Positions 34,083-46,242 of a stretch of DNA of 64,000 bases are shown one piece after another. How positions within the stretch are numbered: the first letter of the stretch is position 1; each line of letters starts with the position of its first letter. Both the position numbers and the translations under genes were made by a program. Origin of the DNA: Tetragonia tetragonoides (lineage: Eukaryota > Streptophyta > Magnoliopsida > Caryophyllales > Aizoaceae); NCBI GenBank assembly GCA_038025085.1, contig CM076150.1, positions 2,638,001-2,702,000 on the forward strand, given 5' to 3'. Under the pieces are notes generated by a model. It saw only the letters and a program-made list of their open reading frames with translations, was not told where the DNA came from and did not search any database.

Positions 34083-34393
34083 TTTCTATTTCGTCATATC
34101 ATATTGTCATTCTGTCTACTACTTTTGACAATCCCCATCATTATGTTAGTGTATTATTCTTCCTAGTAACATTAATAGTCAGAATTTTTTATTATTTTTT
34201 TTGAGAATAACTATGAATCTATTGATGAACACAAAAATATTAACGGTTTTTTGCAACTTTTGATAAGATAGGGCCACTTTTCAATGAAATAAGGGTCACT
34301 GCTCACCATAAGCGTTCCTTATATTTTTAAATAGTGACCCCATATTTCTGTGAATTGGTGCCACATAAAACTTGCTGTTTAAAATAAAATAAA

Positions 34394-35691
34394 GAAAAAT
34401 TTGCTGTGAATAATCCCAAGTTTCAGTCATGTGCTGTAAATAATCCCACCTTGCAATATACTAACCAATAATCCTACCTTGCAACTTGTGTGCCAATATT
34501 AAACCCGAAGCAAACGGTGTTAAGTTATCGTTACTTTTGTGCTAAATTGACATTTATGCCCTTCTACCATTCCCCCAATAACACAAACCCAACCACATTT
34601 TCTCTCTCCTCATTCTCCCCAGACCCTAGCTAAGTCCCCAGCCACCTCCACCACATTCTCTCTCCTTCACCACCACATTCTCTCTCCTTCACCACCACCA
34701 CAACCAGTCTATTCTCCAATTTCTCTCTTTCTCTCTCTTCGTTCTCCCTAGCCACCAATTCAACCCACCATTTACGTAACTAAAATCTAAAAGCCAATTT
34801 CATCTCAATAATAACATGAATGAATAACATATTTACAACTAAAATGCCATTTCACAAACCAACACCAATGATATACTCCAATTCGCCAATTGCATCTTAG
34901 TTCAATTGAAATGAAAACGAATGAAAAGAACATTAACTTCAACATTTAGAATTAAGAAGAAATAGACCAACGTCCCTTTTCTAACTTTGAAAAGTTACAG
35001 TGAGAGCAACCCAAAAAACCCTCTTACTTTTATTTGTTGAGTTGAGTTTTCTGTTGTCAATCGATTTTTTTTAGCGTTAATCGAGTGGTAAAATTGCTGA
35101 ACAAGAACGAAATAGCACTGGAAAGTGAAAATATTGCTTTCAAGAGTTTGAGATTATTCACTTTATTAATTTGAGCTGAAAATTGAGATCGAAATTCTGG
35201 AATTTGTTTTAATCAAGGGATGAGATGTGGTGGTCGGATTTTGTGGTGGTTCAGATTGGTGGGGAGAGTAGGCGAGAAGGTGGGATGATGGTTTGTCAGG
35301 TGGTCAGGTTTCTGGGCTAAAGGGAGGTGGCGGGTTCATGTGGGTTGGTGAGAGAGCGGGATGGGGGTAGTGAGAGACGACGGTGGTGGGTGGTGTGATG
35401 GTGTTCTAAGAAATTTCCATGGCTGGAATTTGCAGAGGGAGAGAAAGAGAATTGCTTGGATGAGGTTTTTTTTTCTTTTTGTTTTCAATAGTTAAGGTAA
35501 GGGTTATTTGGGCAATTGCAAAAAAAAAAAAAATTCAAAAAACGCCCAACGGTGACGGAGTTATAACACCGTTACATTGGGTGCATGTATAGCACACAAG
35601 TCGCAAGTTGGGATTATTGGTTAGTATATTGCAAGGTGGGATTATTTACGGCACACGGGTAAAACTTGGGATTATTCAGAGCAAATTTTCC
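34394..35691. mobile_element. Non-autonomous MULE T1
   Basis: 1298 bp with about 120-bp terminal inverted repeats (GAAAAATTTGCTGTGAATAA left; the right end reads GGAAAATTTGCTCTGAATAA on the minus strand) and a perfect 9-bp target duplication TAAAATAAA (34385-34393, 35692-35700). The interior has pyrimidine-rich leader-like sequence (34600-34750) and a g-rich ggtggt region (35220-35400) but no recognised gene. Confidence 0.85.
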
Positions 35692-35700
35692 TAAAATAAA

Positions 35701-36055
35701 AAGGGATAGAAACCTACAAGATACAGCTCATACAAGTACCCATACATAATGGATTGGCTTAGTGTGTGTGTGGTGGGGAGAGGGGTCTGGTTTTCGGTAC
35801 ACCATACCCAGCTCAACAAATTAAATAATACAGTGGCCCCAAAGTTCCTATTCAAACTCATCTTAATTAGTTCATCCCAAGCATCTCCATAATGAAATTA
35901 ATCTTTTTCATAGAGTAATTACAAAGAATATTTGGAGTATCAGTTACTAAGGGTACTTTCAAGTGGCCAATTGGGACACCTACCTACTCTGTATTGAGTT
36001 TAGAGTAGATAATGCAATGACATATCACATATCACTTACTCATTCCTAATAAATA
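35701..36055. other. Intergenic, no gene seen
   Basis: AT-rich single-copy-looking DNA between MULE T1 and the Stowaway MITE. A gtgtgtgtggtgggg run lies at about 35765. Confidence 0.5.
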
Positions 36056-36309
36056 CTCCCTCTGTCACAAAAAACTCGAACCTTTGTTTTTTCATGGTCT
36101 CCAAGACACCACTTTGACCGTAAATAACTATAACTATATGAATATAAAAATTATAACAATATGATTTTTTGAAAGTATTTTTAAAAATGAATCTAACAAA
36201 AGTATTTTCATAATGTGAATGTTTATATATATTGATAAATTAATGGTCAAAGTTTGTTAAGTTTGACCTTCAAAAAGCAAAGGTTTAGAATTTTTTGAGA
36301 CGGAGGGAG
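36056..36309 (+). mobile_element. Stowaway-type MITE, intact
   Basis: 254 bp, termini CTCCCTCTGTC / GACGGAGGGAG, TA target duplication. It is the reference copy for the split MITE at 9465/22231. Confidence 0.9.
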
Positions 36310-36592
36310 TAACTTGTAATCGAGTCATATAACCACCAAAAATGGTTGCTTCCTTGCAATGTGAAAAATAAATAAAAGTTAAATACAACTACTCTGTAAA
36401 TGCCTTGTATGTATATTATATATGCTCTATAGAACAAATGTCAATTAGTGTTTTGTATACAAAGTGATTCTTAAGGGCTGAGTTTTAGCAAACCTAGGAT
36501 GGATGAGAAAAATGCTTTAACTAGGATAACGAAGTCATTATTGGAACTTTTTCTAGGTGACAATTAGGTTAATTGAGAACATATTTTTCTTT

Positions 36593-37103
36593 TTTTCTTT
36601 TTTTCTTTTTTTGAGGGGAAAATAAATTTCATTAATTGAAAGCCATACGACACTTACAAGAAGGGTTGAATTCAACAAGAAATAGATCTAAAACATCAGA
36701 ATACATTCGAATGAAAAAGCTATGTAGTACTAGAGATTCAACAATTCCGACCGGCTTCCATTTAATCGCTGTTTTCCATATTACATCCTCTTCGCGGAAG
36801 CCTCTGCTATAACTTTGAATGCTTCGATCCGACATAGCAGACCACCTCTTGATAGAATAGATCCACCAAAGCACCATACGAACGATAAAACGAAAAACTA
36901 ACAATACTCTCAAAAAGTGAGAGACAACCGAACCCAACGCATGGGACAAACTAACCCTCACAAATGGAGAGACTGATATTATTCGACATAATAAAACTAG
37001 ATAATAGAACAAAACAATGAAACAAAAAGAATTGGGGCTTACCATTAGCAAAGAATTGCTAATAACAGCCCCTGAACCAAAAGGGGGCTAGAGTTTTTTT
37101 TTT
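36593..37103 (-). mobile_element. Non-LTR retroposon (LINE-derived or long SINE)
   Basis: 511 bp inserted on the minus strand with a 17-bp target duplication AGAACATATTTTTCTTT (36576-36592, 37104-37120). It has an A-rich 3' tail (plus strand ctttttttctttttttgagg) after ...aatgaaatttattttcccc. A 139-residue frame on the minus strand resembles the 3' stretch of plant LINE transcripts but has no recognisable RT motif. Confidence 0.75.
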
Positions 37104-37561
37104 AGAACATATTTTTCTTTAATCAAAGGTTGAGAGCATGTTAATCAAAGAGAAGATATACTTATTAGTGGTACATTTGAATATGTTGGCCTTCCAATAA
37201 TGCCGAATGGTTATTTGTCATACATACGGGCCTACGGCCATAAGAAAATGGCGCCCTAGAGCTCGTGAAGCATGTGAGAACAATTAAAATTATTGTCATG
37301 CATAAAACTGGCCCCAACATCGAGTGTGACAAGATAACTCTTGTCCTATCAAAAATATTATGACAAAACAAGAGCTTTTGACATCTTTCCATAACGTGAT
37401 TACAAAAATTTGTTTGAGATGGTTTTAATATAATTTTTAGTCACTTTTTGGTGAAACAATGATCACTGTTTATAAAAAATGACCACTATATTTTTTAATA
37501 GTGACCTCCTACATTTCTGTGAGTTGATCTCACACAAAACGTACTCTAAACCTCTTATATA

Positions 37562-37912
37562 CCAATAATTCTTGTATAGGAGTGTCGAACAATAGGACAT
37601 GCTGACTCTTATAAAAATTAATGATAACTTTTTGTCCACACGTTATCTTTACTTTTCACAAAATTTACCCTTGTGTGATCAACTCACAGAAAAATTGGGT
37701 CACTATTTAGAAATGTAAAGGTCACTTTTATACACGAATAATTCTTCTATAGGATTGTCGAACAATAGGACATGCTGACTCTTATAAAAATTAATGAAAA
37801 CTTTCTTTTGTCCACACGTTGTCTTTACTTTCACAAAATTTACCCTTGTGTGACCGATTCACAGAAAAATTAGGTCACTAGTTAGAAATATAGAGGTCAC
37901 TTTTGGTGAGTA
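37562..37912. repeat. About 175-bp direct tandem duplication
   Basis: Two adjacent copies beginning aataattctt(g/c)tataggag/at and sharing gtcgaacaataggacatgctg and acaaaatttacccttgtgtga. Related gtgacc/ggtcact-rich sequence also occurs at 34240-34380 and 37440-37550. Confidence 0.8.
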
Positions 37913-38046
37913 GTGACCCCTTGTATTATTGAAAATTGACCCCATATCACGAAAAGTTACAGAAAAACTGTCTTATAGAAAATTTTGTGATTCATACGCC
38001 TTGTGGTATAAAGTCAAATTCAAATTTTGTTTTTTCTTATTTACAG

Positions 38047-39073
38047 GTCAAGAGCTTTGCTCAAGACATTCTTAAAAGAAGTTCAAGTTTATGGGTGTCA
38101 TCCCTTTTATCAGGCTTAGACACAATGTGGAACACCATTGAAGAGTCACTTGCAAAGGAAGGCAAAGCTGGCTATTTGGCTCCTCTACAAAAGTGCCTCT
38201 TCAACTTTTTATCCAAAAGTATGATTCAAGCAGATCTAGCAGATTATTCATCAGAACTTGAAAAATCTGGTTATATTATGCAATGGCTTGCCCTTATGCG
38301 TCACCCTACAGTACCAATAGGTTTGGTACAACCACTTGAGGAGATTTTCCTACATTCTTTTGCCTACCCATTTTTCTTAGTTAAAGGAGATTATGACACA
38401 CTTGCTGATTTTGTTGCCAAACAAGGGAAAGAAATTATCCAAAGGGGTAAAAATGAGTTTGGGTTGAGTGAAGAGGAAATAATCCACAATTTTACTTTTT
38501 AACCTTGGGTTTAATGCTTATGGGGGCTTTTCGGTCTTTTTATCTAGCTTGATAAATGGTCTCATATCAGATAAAGAGGTTCAAGATATATTAAGGAAGG
38601 AAGTGAGGGAGAAATGTGGATCAGGTCAGTTGGGTTTCAAGACAATTCAGGATATTCTATATGTCGAGTCGTTCGTATGTGAGACACTACGATTGAACCC
38701 GCCTGTACCACTTCAATACGGGCGGGCTAGGAAGGATTTCTTGTTGCAATCACATGACTCAACATATGAGGTGAAGAAAGGTGAGTTGCTTTGTGGATAC
38801 CAAAAGCTAGTGATGAGGGATCTGAAAGTTTTTGATTACCCTGAAACTTTTAAGGTTGGTCGGTTTGTTGGTGATAAAGGTCGAGAACTATTGAACTATT
38901 TGTATTGGTCTAATGGGCCCCAAACTGGGAATTCTGACACAACAAACAAGCAATGCCCAGCAAAGGATTATGTTGTTCTTAGTGCATGCTTGTTTGTGGC
39001 CCATTTCTTTCAAAGGTATGATTCTATTACCATTGAATCAGGGTCCATTACAAAGGTTGAAAAAGCAAGGTGA
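38047..39073 (+). pseudogene. CYP74-family cytochrome P450 pseudogene (HPL/DES-like)
   Basis: CYP74 enzymes rearrange fatty-acid hydroperoxides (oxylipin pathway, usually plastidial). The reading starts after an acceptor-like ttatttacag and covers about the last two-thirds: SFAQDILKRSSSLWVSSLL, the LQPLEEIFLHSFAYPF block, GLSEEEIIHN, an I-helix NAYGGFSVFL (shifted frame), the K-helix ETLRL, PPVPLQYGRA, and the heme region NKQCPAKDYVV with the Cys ligand. NA(F/Y)GGF fits hydroperoxide lyase or divinyl ether synthase rather than allene oxide synthase (SFGGMK). Lesions: no N-terminal third in the window, and one extra T in the run near 38499-38503, shifting the frame just before the I-helix. The downstream frame is otherwise open to 39073, so the inactivation looks recent. 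Confidence 0.8.
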
Positions 39074-40640
39074 ATGTGTAAGGTGTAGTGTGCAATGTGT
39101 GTGTGTGTGTGTTTTTTTTTTGGCTTGTTACAATTGAATCATTTGGGCGCATATATGAATAATAACAACAATGAGCACATGAGCAATTCGACACTCGAAA
39201 TGGTTTTCTCATGATTTTGAAATTTTCAAGTTTTGTTTGAGGGTAATGATAACATATTCAAAAAAACTCATGTGAGTTGATCTTATGCATGAGTCGTGTA
39301 TTTGAGCAAAAAAAGTAAAACCAATGTATATGAAAAGTAATACCTCCGGACAAAAAAGTGATACTTTTGGCCGCCTCATACATGAGGTCGCTTCATAAGA
39401 GAATTACAAATAATATTGTGCTTTAATTTGGAGTGTGGTATGAGTTTCTAACTTACAGAATTCCAAGTTACAATTAATCTTAAATTCTTAGCCTTCGCAT
39501 ATGGCGTATTAGCACAGTGCAGATTTATAAGAGTAATATCGAGGGTCGCTAAAGAAAGGTCACGTGTTCGATTCTTAATTGATACATCGCACATCTTACG
39601 ACCGATTCTTCCATGAGGGCCTGGTGCAGGGTTCATAGAGCGTCGATGGGTATAAGCATATTCATTCTAAGGAATATATAAAACCACTTAAATTTCTCCA
39701 ACAACAATTTTGAATATATTAAGAAAAAATTACGCTCACTTTGAGCCTTCATGGGGGATGTCAATCATTCTAATCTAACGAGGTTAAATTTCTATTCAAA
39801 CTAATTATAATTGAGGTATATCATGGTTTGGCCAAAATTCACAAAAGTAAAGTGAGGTTTCACTAAATACAATGAGTTATACCAAATTACAATTTAAATA
39901 CAGTAAGCTATACTCCGACGTTATTTCAATCACCGGTAATGACGTGGTAGTAGAATTATGATTTCTTAATGGCCTAATGTAATTATTAGTCATAATGTAA
40001 TTATTAGACATACATAGCCTTATAGAACAGCTTAATCACAAGTATCTCTCTTAAATTCTTTTTGTTTGAACATAATTTATCCTTCATTATAAAAATATTA
40101 GAGACACACTTTTTATTTTAGGTTATATGCACACTTAAAATAAGGGAATTATAATTGTTTCACCATTCCCGATCATCGGAATTTTAATTAACACCTTTAA
40201 TTGTAATTTGGTATATCTCATTGTTTTTAGTGAATTATTGGTAGCTATATATGTATTTTAGTCAAATCTCAGTATACACCAATGATAATTTTCTATATTT
40301 ATTTTTCTCAACCATCAATACTATAATTATTCTAAAGGACGGGAAAATATAGGTGTACTCACAACATTTATTTGACTTTAACCATTTAATAAAATATTAT
40401 CAAAAGTTACTTTTGGAGAAAACATTAAAACTCAGAGAAAGCCTATTAATCTCATTCTATTTTTTAGATAATTTGATTTTTTTTAATTGAATTCATTATT
40501 TGTCATTGATTGAATATTAATTTTTCTTGGTACAAAATATTAATTATTATTTTAAAAAATCAACAATCAGGATCCTGAATATGTCAACTAAAAACATAGT
40601 TTAATTTCACTATCTTCCTTTTATTTCTAGGCCTTGTAAA
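39074..40640. other. Intergenic, no gene seen
   Basis: AT-rich. A (GT)n/T run lies at 39095-39120. A tRNA-like segment with a ggtcacgtgttcgattc B-box-like motif (39480-39650) may be a worn SINE. Nothing else is recognised. Confidence 0.45.
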
Positions 40641-41137
40641 AATTTTTAGCTAGACCTTAGTCCAGCCAAAATAGCTGGACCAGGCACAATTGTGGAGGCC
40701 CGCGAATCAAATTCAAAGCAAAATACTCCAAATTTGTTTCTCTGTCGCCAACCTCCCATGCCCACACCACACCCATTCTCTCTCCTCTGCTCCCATCACC
40801 CAACATAACCCGATCCACCATCAGTCGCACACCATGCCACTTTTTGTCCTCCTCTTCGCTCACCCGACCTGACCCAGCCACCATTTGCTTCGCCACTCTC
40901 TCTCCTCTTTCAAACTCTATTACCGTACTTGGTGACGATGTGCTGGCGGGGACTTGGTGGTTGTGGCTGGACGGTGGTGTTCGGTGGGTGAACAATGGTA
41001 GTTCGGTGGTCGATGGATCAACGGTGGTGAAGGGGAATAGGGGAATGGGAGGAGAAGGGAGAACGGTAAATTTTTTGAAATTTAAGTGGCTGTTTTCGCG
41101 TTTTGTTGTGGGCTTCCTCCGCGCATAGGTCCAGCCA
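40640..41137. mobile_element. Small non-autonomous relative of the 12.5-kb MULE
   Basis: The left end has gaccttagtccagcc and an inverted arm gctggacc. The right end has ggtccagccaata, identical to the right end of the 12.5-kb MULE. The interior resembles a pyrimidine-rich leader. No clear 9-bp target duplication could be assigned. Confidence 0.5.
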
Positions 41138-42183
41138 ATAAGAACTGACTGTTATTGCTCGGTCAAAAAATATTAATGCTTGGGCCATGAAGTACTATTT
41201 GACTTGTCAATTTAACCCTTCATATTAATATAATAATAAGACAAAAGGCAAAAGGCAAATTTTCTCTCCACTATCTTTACTTGCCTTATTGACTAACTAA
41301 TTTATGAAAATGCATTAGAATTTAAAGCCATGCATGGGATTGATGGACAAACATAAATTAAATGATGAAAATTTCCCAAGTCCAATCATATGGTACCCAT
41401 CCCACAAATTTTGGCCATTTAGTGCTAAACTCCTAATTCCTAGACTTCTTACTTTCCTAGATAATTCACCTCCTCTTCTGATTTTTTTCCACTTTGATGT
41501 ACCAATGATTTGGTATTGCAATGTTAATTTTAAAATTTTCAATAAGTGAAATTTGATAGTATAGATTATAGATCTTGATAGTTAAACATTGAGTTAGTAT
41601 TTTTCTTTAAATGAACAAAAAGGTTATTTAAATAGCTATTATATTTTGCTTGTAATTGTGAGCTTGAGTTTTATATATGTAGAGCCACTATATTGTGAAG
41701 GATGCAATTAAGAATTTACAAGCTATAATAATCATTGTCTATGGTAATAGTGCGCTACCTAATTATGATATTCTGCCAAGAGTAATAATGTGCTAACTTA
41801 TTATTCAGAACGTTTAGTAGTGTTCATTCTTTTAGCTTCTAATTGATCAGTATTTGTGAAGGACAACGTAATAGTATGCGTGCTCCCTCCTACACGTCAA
41901 TAAGGGAAACAATAATTTATTCTCGTGAATGTCAGTTTGCTAAATTGGTGGAGTGGTAGAGTCTTTAAATTTAATGCATTTCCATACATTAATTAGTCTA
42001 TAAAGCAAGTAATTAAAGATAGTGAAAAGAAAATATAGTATAAAGGGTTGAATTGTCAACTCAAATAATTCATGACCTGACATTAATATTTTTTAACCTG
42101 GTGATAACAGCGTCCTATTTCTGACCAGTGTTTAGCTCACTATTAAGTTTTAACTCAAATTCAAAAATATGTGGAAGTTGGAA
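41138..42183. other. Intergenic, no gene seen
   Basis: AT-rich, no credible ORF or repeat boundary. Confidence 0.5.
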
Positions 42184-42488
42184 TTTGTATAAGGAAAATT
42201 TGATATGAATAATCCAAAGTTTCATCCGTGTGATGAAAATAATCCCAACTTGTGAAATACTTACAAATAATCCCAAGTTGTTATTCGTGTGCTGTAAATG
42301 GACTCGGAATGACGGTGTTATCATTCCGTTACTATTAGCGTTTTTGGGAGAAAAAAATAAAACAAAATTGACCAAGTAGCCCTTTTCTTCTTCCTGTCAG
42401 CAACTTTCTTTGTTTTAGCCCAAGTTTTGTCTCGGTCGCCGGAGCAACTACTGGAGACTTCTTTTGGAACACTGGTGGAAGATTGAAA

Positions 42489-43037
42489 GAGCTTTCCAGC
42501 AGCCACAAATTTCTTAGGTAGGAAAACCAGGAGCTTCGAAGTTTGGAAGGGGATCGCGGACCTTCTGTTGCTTTTCAATGAGCTTCGCAGTTGCGTAGTA
42601 GCTTGAACCAATTCTCTCCTTCAGTGAAACTAGAGCCTCAGTGATCATCTGCGAAAGTTGAAGCGAAATTCGTCACAATTGAGGAATAGCAACAAAAATA
42701 AGAGAGCGGGATAACTGAAAAATATTAGCAAATTCGGAATTTTGCAAGTTTTAAAGAAAAATTCACCAAAATCGAAAGAAAGAGCACCATGATCAAAATT
42801 AATATATTCAAAATCAAACAAAATAGTAACAGAATCATTAAAGTAGAACCAAATAGCATCAGAAAATCAAGCAAAATAGCAACAAAGAACAAAGAAGAGA
42901 GAGAGAGAGAAAAATACCTCGATGTAGGGAGGATGAGAGGGAGAATCTTGGATTTCTTAAGAGCAACCATTATTCGCCATTTTCTGTCTCCTACAGCCAT
43001 GGCGCCGATGGTGGTGGTTTTCATCGTCACTTTCCAT
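42489..43037 (-). pseudogene. Captured histone H1 fragment (two exons with intron)
   Basis: Linker histone H1 binds nucleosomal linker DNA through a globular H15 domain. On the minus strand, exon 1 (43037-42918) runs from an ATG to SHPPYIE, then donor gtattt. The intron ends tttcgcag at 42649 and exon 2 continues MITEALVSLKERIGSSYYA, TAKLIEKQQK, and after a frame change KFVAAGKL (about 42510). This matches the conserved start of the plant H1 globular domain (HPPY...MI.EAI..LKER.GSS.YAI.K.IE). Retention of the intron shows DNA-level capture rather than retroposition. A TAA in exon 1 and frame changes in exon 2 make it non-functional as a protein. Confidence 0.75.
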
Positions 43038-43295
43038 TAGAGCCTGGAGGAGCAAATGAAAGTTTGAGAGCAGTGAGTTTTGAGGGATTTGGGTTCTCTA
43101 CCCTCTTTTTATTTCTTGAGAAAATGGAAAACGTTAAACATGGTGGTGGACTGGTGGTGGTAGGAGAGAGTGGGATGGTCCGGTGAACTGGTTGTGGTGG
43201 GTAGAGAACGTGGTGGACCTGATGGTGGAGGAGGGGAGAGAGAATGTGGTGGCAGCGTCGGTGGTGGTGGTGTGGAGGAGAGGGGTGGCTGCTGG

Positions 43296-45292
43296 TAGGC
43301 CTGGTAAAAACTAACCCGACACGATAACCCGACCCGAACCTAACCCGAAAAAAGCGGGTTAGGGTTGGGATTTTCGACCCGAAACATTAAATGGGTCGAC
43401 CTGATTGACCCGAAAACTTAAATGGGTTAGGTTAAGGTTGAAAATTTCAACCTGCTCAACTTGAAAATTACCTGCTCAACCCGAAAACATTAAATGGGTC
43501 AGGTCACAGATCAGGTCGACCTGATTTTTATCGGGTTCGAGTCGACCTGATCCGTTTAACCCATCTAACAAGTGAAATGAAAAAAATAAAAAAGTGACCC
43601 AAAATTTTTTAACCGGCCCATGAGTCAATCTGCAGCCCAAGCCCAAAATAGAGATAAAAGAGGGAAAAAAGGGAACCCTAGCCCTCATTGTTTTTGCCGT
43701 CATTTTATGTTTATCATTCTCTATTTCGCTCTCTTCCTCACTCTCTCTCACTCTCTCATATTCTCGATTCTTCTTCAGTTCTTCTTCCTCTTCGGCTCAA
43801 CTTGAAACCCTAAAAAGCTCTCGATCCTTTTCAGTCGCCTCTCTTTCTCTTACTCTCACCATGGGTTTCTCTCTCCTCACTACACTCTCACCATTTCTGA
43901 TTTCTTCTTCATTTGTCCATTCTTTGTCCAAAGGTATTTATCTTATCTCTTATTCTCGTAGATTCTTTGTTTGATTGTTGGTTTTGTTTATATTTTATTT
44001 CTTCTGATTTATGTTTCTCTGATGTTTCAGTACACCCCACATTTTCGCATGTTTCTGATTATGTTTGAGGTATTTGTCTTTTCGATTTTTTGTTGATTGT
44101 TTTGTTAATTCTTTGTTTCTGAATTATCTCTCTCATTTCTCAGCTCAGCTCACCTCCTCTCTTCTTAAAGTAAGTCCATACCGTTAAATTTCATGTCTCC
44201 AATTTTAATTTCATTCTTGTTGGTTTAGTTGTTAATATTATTTGGGGTTTCGATTTCTGATTTCATGCTTAGTTCTTACTTAAGGTTTTGATGTTCTGAT
44301 TTAGGGTTTTGATATTTTGGTTTGTTCTAACATGTTATTTTCATGTATTGCATCATTTGATTCTGTCTAGATGCTTAAGTTTGCTTGTTTAATGTAAGAC
44401 AGATGAGGCTATAGCTAGGAGATTCAGTGATGCAATGACAGATTGACAAGAAATCTTAAAGTTTTGTTTGTTTGTTGTTGAGATTGGGCTCACAGAGTAT
44501 GTATAAACTTATGACTATTGTTTATTTTGCCTTTTCATTTCATTTATTCCCATCTTTTTTTAATATCATTTGTCTTTGTAGCCTTTATGGATCGGTTGGA
44601 TCCTCAATTGGAGGAGCTCGCAGAATCCGCTATGAAGTTGACCTGTTGAAGTTGGCAGATGAAGATTGTACTCCACAACAATCTGATTTAGCATCTAGTC
44701 CTCAGAAATCAACCATATTTCTTTGATGTGAACTTTAGTTTATCTAATTTATTGAACTTTTCAATCCTTAGTGTTTGCAATTTGTGGAATCAAACTTCAT
44801 TGGTTGTAAGACTTTATATTTGAGTCAGTTTGAATTTGTTTGATCTCTGGAGAGCAGAGACTCTAGAATCTTGGTGCTTCTTTCAGCATAGTGGAGGTGC
44901 TAGTAGCCTGGTGTGCTTGCTGCATACTATTATGTTGTATTTCTGACTTTAATGTGTTTGCTGCCATACCTTTGTGATGAATGATGATTAATGTTGCTGA
45001 ATGCTGTAGATAAAGTTGTTTTAGAGTCATAATTTGATTGCAAACGAAACCGACTTTACTAATTGAGTGAAATTATCAAAGTTTAAAATTTCCAGGTTAA
45101 ACGATAAAAATAATTCAGGTTGGGCAGTTCAAGTCAGGTCAACCTGATCAATAACAGATCAGGTTCAGGTTGGATTTTTCAACCTGTTTATTAAACAGAT
45201 CAGGTTCAGGTCGGGTTTTTCGACCTGTTTAGAAATCAGGTCAGCTGACTTGAACCCGAACCCGACCCAACCTGATCTGTTTGCCAGGCCTA
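43296..45292. mobile_element. hAT-family element nested in T2
   Basis: 1997 bp, termini TAGGCCTGGTAAA / TTTGCCAGGCCTA, perfect 8-bp target duplication GCTGCTGG (43288-43295, 45293-45300). Both subterminal regions are rich in (a)acc(c)gac/gggtc repeats as in many plant hAT elements. The interior carries leader-like sequence with ATGGGTTTCTCTC (about 43861), donor-like aaag|gtattt and exon-like pieces (44580-44726), but no hAT dimerisation domain; non-autonomous. Confidence 0.85.
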
Positions 45293-45535
45293 GCTGCTGG
45301 TAAGAATGAGGAGAAAGAAAATGGAGGAGTAGAGTGGGTTCCAAAGCAAATAAAAGAAGGGCATAAGTGTCATTTTAGTACAAAATTAACGGAATATTTA
45401 ACCCCGTTTACTAGGGTATAATATTGACACACAAATCACAACTTGGGATTATTGGTTAGTATTTCGCAAAGTGTGATTATTTTTAGCACACGAATAAAAC
45501 TTCGGATTATTTACAGCAAATTTTACTTTGTATAA

Positions 45536-46235
45536 TGATCTAACATTCATATTTGCATCAAATAGCCAAATTTCATACATAAATAACATCATTTATTACA
45601 AGATTGAAAATTGAGCATGAATACGAGGACCATGGTCACATAAGATGGAGTATGAAGAAGCACTACCAACTGGACATAAAAAAGAGGATGAGGTGGGAGC
45701 ATACAAGTAGTAAGTACTCCACAACACAATCCAGTGGTCAACGGTTTAAATTCTCATCTATATAGGGAGAATAAATTTCTCTACCTTTATTTGTAGGGAG
45801 GATCTCTTCCTTTATTTGAACCCGTCGGCTCATCAAAGACGAGTTGGCTTGCTCGACGCGTGTGGTTTGCGGGTTATTACATGTGTCCTTATAGGGAAAA
45901 AAAAACAAAAAAAAGGTTGACATAAAGAGGCTTGAGCTCACCCTGTTGGGATTGAAATGTATCAGATTGAGAGAGTAGGATTCCAATTTGGAGAGATTGA
46001 TTCAATTTGAAAAATTTAAGGGTACAAATCACTAATGAGGTTCTTTTAACTTTCAAATTGCGCTGAAATAAGTTGGAGAGTAACTTCTCAACGGGCGCCT
46101 TCTCAACCCCCTCACAAACTTAACATGTCACCAACTATTTTGATGGAAATGTGAGATTATTTTTGCACGACGAGGTAAATATGGAGTTTTCATAAAAAAC
46201 CTAACCAAAATCAATTCCCTCAAAAAAAAGAAAAA
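45536..46235. other. Intergenic, no gene seen
   Basis: AT-rich upstream region of the JmjC gene before the SINE pair. Confidence 0.5.
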
Positions 46236-46242
46236 AAAAAAA

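Larger units (their letters stand above)
22243..34152. repeat. Segmental duplication, copy 1
   Basis: Matches 54836-61497 at its left edge (tttgcatttgcacgctaac), through the DUF247 gene and its flanks, to the right edge (gtcattctgtct...atgttagtg). It is broken by the SINE/MITE pair at 22655-23186, the LTR composite 25995-33837 and the SINE 33898-34082. Confidence 0.85.
42193..45526. mobile_element. Non-autonomous Pack-MULE T2 carrying histone H1 exons
   Basis: The termini GGAAAATTTGATATGAATAA and ...TTTACAGCAAATTTTAC are of the same family as T1. A perfect 9-bp target duplication TTTGTATAA lies at 42184-42192 and 45527-45535. Subtracting the nested hAT (43296-45292 plus 8 bp) leaves about 1.33 kb, close to T1 (1.30 kb). 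It contains a captured histone H1 fragment on the minus strand. Confidence 0.9.

Noticed and set aside
36632..37051. 139-residue minus ORF as a host gene
   Set aside because: Entirely inside a retroposon with an A-rich tail and 17-bp target duplication.
40844..41128. 94-residue Ser/Val/Trp-rich ORF
   Set aside because: Within the small MULE-like element; low complexity, no domain.
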